A stretch of 9,154 nt of DNA, taken from the NCBI GenBank assembly GCA_031261765.1, contig JAISJA010000003.1, positions 1 to 9,154 of the forward strand, written 5' to 3'. The stretch's first letter is position 1. Every line of letters begins with the position of its first letter. This document shows, piece after piece, positions 5,596-9,154 of the stretch. Origin of the DNA: Coriobacteriales bacterium (GTDB lineage: Bacteria > Actinomycetota > Coriobacteriia > Coriobacteriales > UBA8131). The translations under genes and the position numbers were made by a program. The notes beneath the pieces were generated by a model that was not told the origin of the DNA, searched no databases, and was given only the letters and a program-made list of their open reading frames with translations.

Positions 5596-6775
5596 AGATG
5601 AAGTCTTTCTCGGCTGAGTCCTGCGGCTGACTGAACTGCTGTTGCGGCTGCTGCGCGGGCTGTTCCATTTGCTGCGGCATTTGCTGTGCGGCGGGCGCCT
5701 GGCCCATTGCAGGTTGGCCGCCCATGGCCTGGCCTTGCTGGCCCTGTGCGAATTGCTGCATGTATGATTGCTGCGCCGGTTGTGTGGTCGGCTGCTGCAT
5801 ATACGATTGCGGAGGCATTTGCTGTCCCGCTCCTGGCTGCCCAACACCAGACGCGGAAAGCGATTGTTGCATGCGCTGTTGCGCTGACATTGGCTGTTGC
5901 GCTGACATGGGCTGCTGCGTTGACATTGCCTGTGGAGCTTGTTGCGGTGCCTGCCGCATTGATGGCTGCATCTGCTGCGGTGGCATTTGCTGGCGTGGTG
6001 CCTGTTGCGATTGCGGCTGCGACATAGCCGCGCTTGGCATGCCCGTTACGCCTTGCATGTTACCGGGTATGTGGGCCTGTGCGGCGGCGGCCTGCGCCTG
6101 CTGAGCGGCAGCGACTTGCGCTTGCGCCTGCTGAGCGGCGGCGGCCTGCGCTTGTTGTTGGGTATTCTGCATGGCAGCGGCTTGTTGCTGTGCCTGCGCC
6201 GCCATTGGGCCGGCCGACACGTTACGGCGCGGTATCTGTGGCTGCCTGGCGCGTTGCTTCCTTTGGCGTCTTGAGAGCTTCTCTTCTTTAGCTTGCTCGC
6301 GCCTTGCCGCGGCTGCCGCGTTTGACTGCTGTATGGCTTGTTCGGCCGTCATTTGCGTAGTGGCCGGTGCGGCTTGTTGCATTGGTGCGGGCGCAGTTGC
6401 CGGTGCGGCTTGCTGTGCGGGTGCTTGCTGTATTGGCTGCGCCGCCGGAGGCATTACGGCCGTGGGGTTCGTGGAAGCCATAGGAGCCGCCTGCATAGCG
6501 CTCGCGGGGGGCATTGCGACCCCGTTTTGTCGCATGGCGTCCTGCTCCTTCTCCAAACGTCTAAAGGCCTGGTGCAGCCCAAAACTCTCTTGCAGGGCCG
6601 TAAGCGCCAGGATAAGGAAAGCCACCAGCAACATGACGACTGCGGCGGCGTAGTTTATACCGCGTATGACTAAGTTGCAGATGGCGAGCACGCCTATAAT
6701 GAGCGCTACCGCTTTCCCGATAATACTTATATAATAGTTAAAACTGGTTTTTCCGGTTCGTTTTTTGGTTGCCAT
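5585..6775 (-). CDS. Two-helix membrane protein with Q/A/M/P-rich disordered tail, unknown function
   Basis: I do not recognise this 396-residue protein. After a short basic N-terminus (MATKKRTGK) come two hydrophobic helices at about 17-36 and 42-61 with only a short turn (RGINY), a tight membrane hairpin with both ends probably inside the cell. A charged, possibly coiled-coil stretch LHQAFRRLEKEQDAM (67-81) follows. Nearly all the rest is low-complexity Gln, Ala, Met and Pro, interrupted by a strongly basic patch (158-184, KEEKLSRRQRKQRARQ onward) that could bind nucleic acid or acidic lipid. Tandem units MSAQQP (about 285-302) and AQQAQAQVAA (about 213-232) are visible. The C-terminus is suddenly charged and aromatic (DSAEKDFIWRI), its last residues coming from a REP-like repeat. 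A minus-strand TATAAT at 6824-6829 and AAGGA before the ATG support expression. The composition is prion-like; no enzyme motif is seen. Confidence 0.8.
   Translation of the reverse strand: MATKKRTGKTSFNYYISIIGKAVALIIGVLAICNLVIRGINYAAAVVMLLVAFLILALTALQESFGLHQAFRRLEKEQDAMRQNGVAMPPASAMQAAPMASTNPTAVMPPAAQPIQQAPAQQAAPATAPAPMQQAAPATTQMTAEQAIQQSNAAAAARREQAKEEKLSRRQRKQRARQPQIPRRNVSAGPMAAQAQQQAAAMQNTQQQAQAAAAQQAQAQVAAAQQAQAAAAQAHIPGNMQGVTGMPSAAMSQPQSQQAPRQQMPPQQMQPSMRQAPQQAPQAMSTQQPMSAQQPMSAQQRMQQSLSASGVGQPGAGQQMPPQSYMQQPTTQPAQQSYMQQFAQGQQGQAMGGQPAMGQAPAAQQMPQQMEQPAQQPQQQFSQPQDSAEKDFIWRI
5876..5929 (-). repeat. Three 18-base tandem repeats coding MSxQQ(P/R)
   Basis: Three consecutive 18-base units (5876-5893, 5894-5911, 5912-5929) encode MSTQQP, MSAQQP and MSAQQR in the Q-rich protein. 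A second periodicity lies at 6093-6139, where a 17-base block recurs 30 bases apart and codes an AQQAQ-type decapeptide. Such in-frame repeats can change copy number by slippage or recombination. Confidence 0.85.
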
Positions 6776-6777
6776 GT

Positions 6778-6829
6778 TGTATCCTTACGCCCCGCTGTAT
6801 CCTTACAATATGTCGTTCCGTACATTATA
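6778..6829 (-). promoter_or_regulatory. Promoter and duplicated ribosome-site motif of the Q-rich gene
   Basis: A minus-strand TATAAT (6829-6824) lies 48 bases before the ATG at 6775; a start 7 bases on would give a leader of about 42 bases. In that leader the 11-base sequence GTAAGGATACA occurs twice (6788-6778 and 6806-6796 on the minus strand). The nearer copy puts AAGGA at normal distance from the ATG. The distal copy is either a fossil duplication or a regulatory repeat. No clear -35 was found. Confidence 0.6.
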
Positions 6830-6842
6830 CACCATTCCATGT

Positions 6843-6855
6843 AGGAGGTTAGAAT
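6843..6855 (+). promoter_or_regulatory. guaA start region: AGGAGGT and TAGAAT
   Basis: AGGAGGT (6843-6849) would be a strong ribosome site but ends 12 bases before the ATG at 6862, farther than usual. TAGAAT (6850-6855) matches five of six -10 positions and would place transcription start exactly at the ATG. The gene is thus either translated from a long-spaced Shine-Dalgarno or transcribed leaderless; the sequence cannot decide. TACAAT at 6814-6819 is another possible -10 upstream. No riboswitch-like structure is visible in the 86-base divergent gap. Confidence 0.45.
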
Positions 6856-6861
6856 ATTTTA

Positions 6862-8631
6862 ATGATTTCATCTTTGGATAAAATCGATGACGCTGCTGGC
6901 GCACACAACGACGAACGCGCCGACGGGCGTGTGCTGGTAGTGGACTTTGGCGCGCAATACGCGCAGCTTATCGCAAGGCGCGTGCGCGATTTGCACGTGT
7001 ATAGCGAAATCATCTCCTACGATATGGACGACGATGGTTTCGCCGCGCTTAAGGCGAGGCCGCCAAAAGCTATTATATTGTCAGGTGGACCTGCTAGCGT
7101 TTACGCGGACGACGCACCGGAACTTGACAAACGTTTCTTAGAGCTTGGCGTACCGGTGCTGGGTTTTTGCTACGGTATGCAGGCCATGGCCGTAGCGCTT
7201 GGCGGTGACGTGCCACATACCGGCGTGGGCGAGTATGGACCCGCGGAGCTAAACCGCAGGGTGTTCAGTTGTGGCTGTCCGCAGCAGGGCGTGGACCCGT
7301 CGCTTATCGACACGCAACTTGACGGCCGCAACCAGAAATGCACGCCTTCCGCGCTGTTGGGCGACACGCCCATGAAGCAAACCGTGTGGATGAGCCATCG
7401 CGACAGCGTGTCACAGATGCCAAAGGGCTTCGTTTGCACGGCCAGCACGGAGACGACGCCTGTCGCCGCGATGGAATGTCCTTCTAAAAAGTTATATGCC
7501 ACGCAGTTCCACCCGGAGGTCTCGCATACGCAATACGGCATGGACATGCTGGGGCATTTCTTGTTTGACATAGCGGGTTGTACGGAGAATTGGAGCATGG
7601 AGGGGCTGGCCGACCAGCTTGTGGCGCATTTGCGCGAACAGATTGGCGACAAGCGCGTGATACTTGGGCTTAGCGGCGGCGTGGATTCCAGCGTCGTTGC
7701 CGCGCTGCTCTCGCGGGCGATTGGCAAGAAACTTACGTGCGTGTTCGTGGACCACGGTATGTTGCGCAAAGACGAGGGCGCGCAGGTGCAAGAGGTGTTC
7801 ACGAAGCAGTTTGACACGGATTTCGTGTACGTGCACGCAGGCGAGCGTATGTTAAAGCGCCTTGACGGCGTAAGCGACCCCGAGCAGAAACGCCACATAA
7901 TAGGGGAGAGCTTCTGGAGGTTCTTCTTTGGCGAGGCGCAGAAGTTAGAAGAACGTACCGGTGAGAAGATAACGTACCTTGCGCAGGGAACCATATATCC
8001 GGACACCATAGAGAGCGGATCGGCCAAGGCGTCCAAAAGCGGCAAGGCGTCTACCATAAAGAGCCACCATAACCTTATACCGTTTCCTGAAGGCATACAC
8101 TTTGACCTTATAGAGCCGCTGCGAAAGTTGTTCAAAGACGAGGTACGACGGTTGGGTTTGGCGCTTGGCCTGCCGGACTACCTTGTTTGGAGACAGCCTT
8201 TCCCGGGGCCCGGTCTTGCAGTGCGCATAATAGGTACCATTACTGCCGAGAAACTAGATATGCTGCGCGAGGCGGACGCCATAGTGCGGCAGGAGATAGA
8301 CGCGTACAACGAGCAAGTGGCACGGGAGACCGGAGTGCGCGACAGCGAGCATAGCGCGTGGCAGTACTTCGCCGTGCTGCCGGATATTCGCAGCGTTGGC
8401 GTCATGGGAGACGAGCGCACGTACGCGCATCCTATTATAGTGCGTGCCGTTGAGTCAGAGGACGCTATGACGGCGGATTGGGCGAAGTTCAACGGTTCTA
8501 CCGAGCCCGGGTTCGACTTCGCGAGCGTGATGTCACGTATATCCACACGTATAGTCGCCGAGGTAGACGGCGTTAACCGCGTCGCGTACGACATAACCTC
8601 CAAGCCGCCGGGGACTATTGAGTGGGAATAG
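6862..8631 (+). CDS. guaA: GMP synthase (glutamine-hydrolysing)
   Basis: GuaA converts XMP, ATP and glutamine into GMP, AMP, PPi and glutamate, the last step of GMP synthesis. The class I amidotransferase domain has nucleophile Cys103 in GFCYGMQ and the His217/Glu219 pair in QFHPEV. The ATP-pyrophosphatase domain has the PP-loop LSGGVDSS (270-277) and AQGTIYPD with ESGS and STIKSHHN (about 374-404). The C-terminal dimerisation/XMP domain has PFPGPGLAVRIIG (446-458) and the terminal KPPGTIEWE. At 589 residues it exceeds the usual 510-525: about 22 extra N-terminal residues precede VLVVDFGAQY, and an insertion of about 20 residues lies between EYGPAEL and TVWMSH (about 132-168), holding Cys137, Cys139 and Cys160. 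Catalytic residues are intact, so it should be active. Its 3' end is a known attachment site for integrative elements. Confidence 0.98.
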   Translation: MISSLDKIDDAAGAHNDERADGRVLVVDFGAQYAQLIARRVRDLHVYSEIISYDMDDDGFAALKARPPKAIILSGGPASVYADDAPELDKRFLELGVPVLGFCYGMQAMAVALGGDVPHTGVGEYGPAELNRRVFSCGCPQQGVDPSLIDTQLDGRNQKCTPSALLGDTPMKQTVWMSHRDSVSQMPKGFVCTASTETTPVAAMECPSKKLYATQFHPEVSHTQYGMDMLGHFLFDIAGCTENWSMEGLADQLVAHLREQIGDKRVILGLSGGVDSSVVAALLSRAIGKKLTCVFVDHGMLRKDEGAQVQEVFTKQFDTDFVYVHAGERMLKRLDGVSDPEQKRHIIGESFWRFFFGEAQKLEERTGEKITYLAQGTIYPDTIESGSAKASKSGKASTIKSHHNLIPFPEGIHFDLIEPLRKLFKDEVRRLGLALGLPDYLVWRQPFPGPGLAVRIIGTITAEKLDMLREADAIVRQEIDAYNEQVARETGVRDSEHSAWQYFAVLPDIRSVGVMGDERTYAHPIIVRAVESEDAMTADWAKFNGSTEPGFDFASVMSRISTRIVAEVDGVNRVAYDITSKPPGTIEWE

Positions 8632-8634
8632 CCT

Positions 8635-8652
8635 AAAGTGGCTAGCCACTTT
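8635..8652. repeat. 18-base perfect palindrome after guaA
   Basis: AAAGTGGCTAGCCACTTT starts 4 bases after the guaA stop codon and is its own reverse complement. With no loop it is a poor RNA terminator and no T-tract follows; a dimeric DNA-binding protein, or a recombination function at the guaA 3' end, would suit it better. The palindrome is seen; role is inference. Confidence 0.6.
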
Positions 8653-8780
8653 GATGTTTGCGCTGGTAGATAGGTAAATTTTGAGGTGCTAGAAAAGCCG
8701 CTGATGAAAAAATGATGAAAAAGATTTTCGGGCGATGTATTTAGCCGCGTGATTAGTTCTCAAATAAATAGTAGTTAGGC

Positions 8781-8815
8781 AAAAGGGATGTTCGTTTAGG
8801 CGGGCATCCCTTTTT
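8781..8815 (+). terminator. Rho-independent terminator, possibly bidirectional
   Basis: AAAAGGGATG (8781-8790) pairs perfectly with CATCCCTTTT (8805-8814) around a 14-base loop, followed by T. The A-run on the left also gives a T-run on the opposite strand, so it could act in both directions. It is the first clear terminator after guaA. Confidence 0.8.
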
Positions 8816-8833
8816 CGTGTCTACTGGGATTTT

Positions 8834-8852
8834 GGGCAACGGCTTGTTGCCC
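8834..8852 (+). other. Hairpin without T-tract
   Basis: GGGCAAC (8834-8840) and GTTGCCC (8846-8852) form a perfect 7-base stem around GGCTT. It lies 5 bases before the next hairpin. Without a T-run it is not itself a terminator. Confidence 0.65.
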
Positions 8853-8857
8853 TATTT

Positions 8858-8880
8858 GTGCAAGCGGCGCTTGCACTTTT
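8858..8880 (+). terminator. Terminator-like hairpin
   Basis: GTGCAAGC (8858-8865) pairs perfectly with GCTTGCAC (8869-8876) around GGC and is followed by TTTT (8877-8880). Short stem, small loop and T-tract fit a rho-independent terminator. Confidence 0.72.
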
Positions 8881-8917
8881 ATTGAGGCAACTATTCGATA
8901 TTTTCGAGTAGTTCAAT
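8881..8917 (+). other. Bulged AT-rich hairpin
   Basis: AACTATTCG (8889-8897) pairs with CGAGTAGTT (8905-8913) with one wobble; ATTG (8881-8884) can pair with CAAT (8914-8917) across a 4-base bulge. It is weaker than its neighbours and bridges the two terminators. Confidence 0.5.
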
Positions 8918-8936
8918 TTAATATCCGCTTTCCCCG

Positions 8937-8970
8937 AAAGCCGTCTAGTTGAAAAACTGGGCGGCTTTTT
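8937..8970 (+). terminator. Strong terminator with GAAA tetraloop
   Basis: AAAGCCGTCTAGTT (8937-8950) pairs with AACTGGGCGGCTTT (8955-8968) as a continuous 14-pair stem including two G-U wobbles, closed by a GAAA (GNRA) tetraloop and ending in a T-run to 8970. It is the best intrinsic terminator of the window and lies only 4 bases before the boxA-like sequence. Confidence 0.85.
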
Positions 8971-8974
8971 CTAT

Positions 8975-8988
8975 TGCTCTTTGAAAAC
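8975..8988 (+). promoter_or_regulatory. boxA-like antitermination sequence
   Basis: TGCTCTTTGAAAAC closely matches boxA of Gram-positive rRNA leaders, the NusB/NusE (S10) recognition sequence. No rRNA gene follows here; a small protein ORF begins 29 bases later. Outside rRNA operons boxA is found before some CRISPR arrays and long accessory operons. A chance match is possible, since only 14 bases are involved. Confidence 0.5.
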
Positions 8989-9017
8989 CCACTAGCCCTT
9001 GAAGGGAGGTGATTTAG

Positions 9018-9154
9018 ATGGAACTTGAAGTTTCCAGGGAAGTGACCCGCGTTAAGTTCAATGGCGTACATCCTTATGACGCGCCAGAGCTTGCAAGCCG
9101 TATGGTCGAGGTCTTTGACGACGAGTATGACGAAGACGAAGAAGACGAACTCGA
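9018..9154 (+). CDS. Small acidic protein of unknown function, cut by the window end
   Basis: An open frame runs from ATG 9018 off the window edge, giving 45 residues without a stop. GGAGGTGAT (9005-9013), nearly a full complement of the 16S rRNA 3' end, lies 4 bases upstream, strongly supporting translation. Visible sequence: MELEVSREVTRVKFNGVHPY, then DAPELASRMVEVFDD, then a run of Asp/Glu with Tyr (residues 34-45). The first half could form a beta-strand pair and a helix; the acidic tail is striking. I do not recognise the family. Its position after guaA, behind stacked terminators and a boxA-like site, suggests the first gene of a separate unit, possibly of a mobile element; this is inference. 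Confidence 0.7.
   Translation, partial: MELEVSREVTRVKFNGVHPYDAPELASRMVEVFDDEYDEDEEDEL

Larger units (their letters stand above)
8632..9017 (+). other. 386-base non-coding stretch: AT-rich lead, then five successive hairpins and boxA
   Basis: After the palindrome, 8653-8780 is AT-richer than the genes and has a direct repeat TGATGAAAAA (8702-8711 and 8713-8722); I see no real ORF and no convincing promoter there. From 8781 to 8970 almost every base falls into one of five stem-loops, listed separately. A boxA-like sequence and a strong ribosome site follow. The layout fits either stacked terminators insulating guaA from the next gene or a structured leader RNA of that gene. Confidence 0.7.

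Noticed and set aside
5724..6104. Plus-strand 126-residue ORF extremely rich in Cys
   Set aside because: It is the antisense of the Gln-rich gene: CAG/CAA Gln codons read on the other strand give TGC/TTG. The minus frame has the promoter, ribosome site and membrane segments; several other plus-strand frames there arise from the same repetitive composition.
7170..8135. 321-residue minus-strand ORF inside guaA
   Set aside because: It lies wholly opposite conserved GMP synthase codons, resembles no family, and arises because GC-skewed codon positions lack stops in this antisense frame.
8654..8677. Tiny leader-peptide ORF (MFALVDR)
   Set aside because: No ribosome site, no run of regulatory codons and no terminator directly coupled to it.
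8600..9154. Second copy of the guaA 3' end as a direct att duplication
   Set aside because: I looked for GAGTGGGAATAG-like sequence downstream and found only a short ACTGGGAT-type resemblance at about 8823; a duplicate, if any, is outside the window.

Overview
The window is ordinary bacterial chromosome: densely packed protein genes with Shine-Dalgarno or near-leaderless starts, on both strands. No rRNA, tRNA, CRISPR array, transposase or integrase is visible. Several traits suggest a Gram-positive-type anaerobe. These are a processive diacylglycerol-glucosyltransferase-like enzyme, a small rubrerythrin-like diiron protein coupled to an ATPase family I associate with Clostridia, TATAAT boxes placed for leaderless mRNAs, and a Gram-positive-style boxA. 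Actinomycetota such as Coriobacteriia, or a clostridial relative, would fit, but this is inference and I cannot name a genus. Ile is very often encoded by ATA although Arg is mostly CGN and the DNA is not AT-rich; this trait runs through all the genes, so they look native.

Layout. 55-1462 (+): a GT2 polyprenyl-phosphate glycosyltransferase overlapping a GtrA flippase-like protein, probably making and moving a lipid-linked sugar for the envelope. 1556-2493 (+): a ferritin-like protein overlapping by 4 bases an uncharacterised SIMIBI-type P-loop ATPase. 2494-2794: a 301-base gap filled with direct and nested inverted repeats between convergent genes. 2795-4081 (-): a glycolipid glycosyltransferase of the MGDG-synthase/UgtP type. 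4203-5306 (+): the conserved ATPase YchF, divergent from it. 5307-5595: a cluster of REP-like palindromes including a 64-base direct repeat with one mismatch; its second copy runs into the 3' end of the next gene. 5585-6775 (-): a two-helix membrane protein with a long Q/A/M/P-rich tail, function unknown. 6862-8631 (+): GMP synthase GuaA, divergent from it, with an unusual insertion and an N-terminal extension.

8632-9017 is a non-coding stretch of successive hairpins, three of them terminator-like, then a boxA-like sequence and a strong ribosome site in front of a small acidic ORF (9018 to the window end, incomplete). The 3' end of guaA is a known integration site for genomic islands and ICEs, so this could be the left edge of an integrated element, but no proof lies in the window.

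The most interesting items are the hairpin/boxA segment after guaA, the two unrelated palindromic repeat families, the prion-like membrane protein, and the coupled diiron-protein/ATPase pair. I found no clear, complete novel defence or mobile system.
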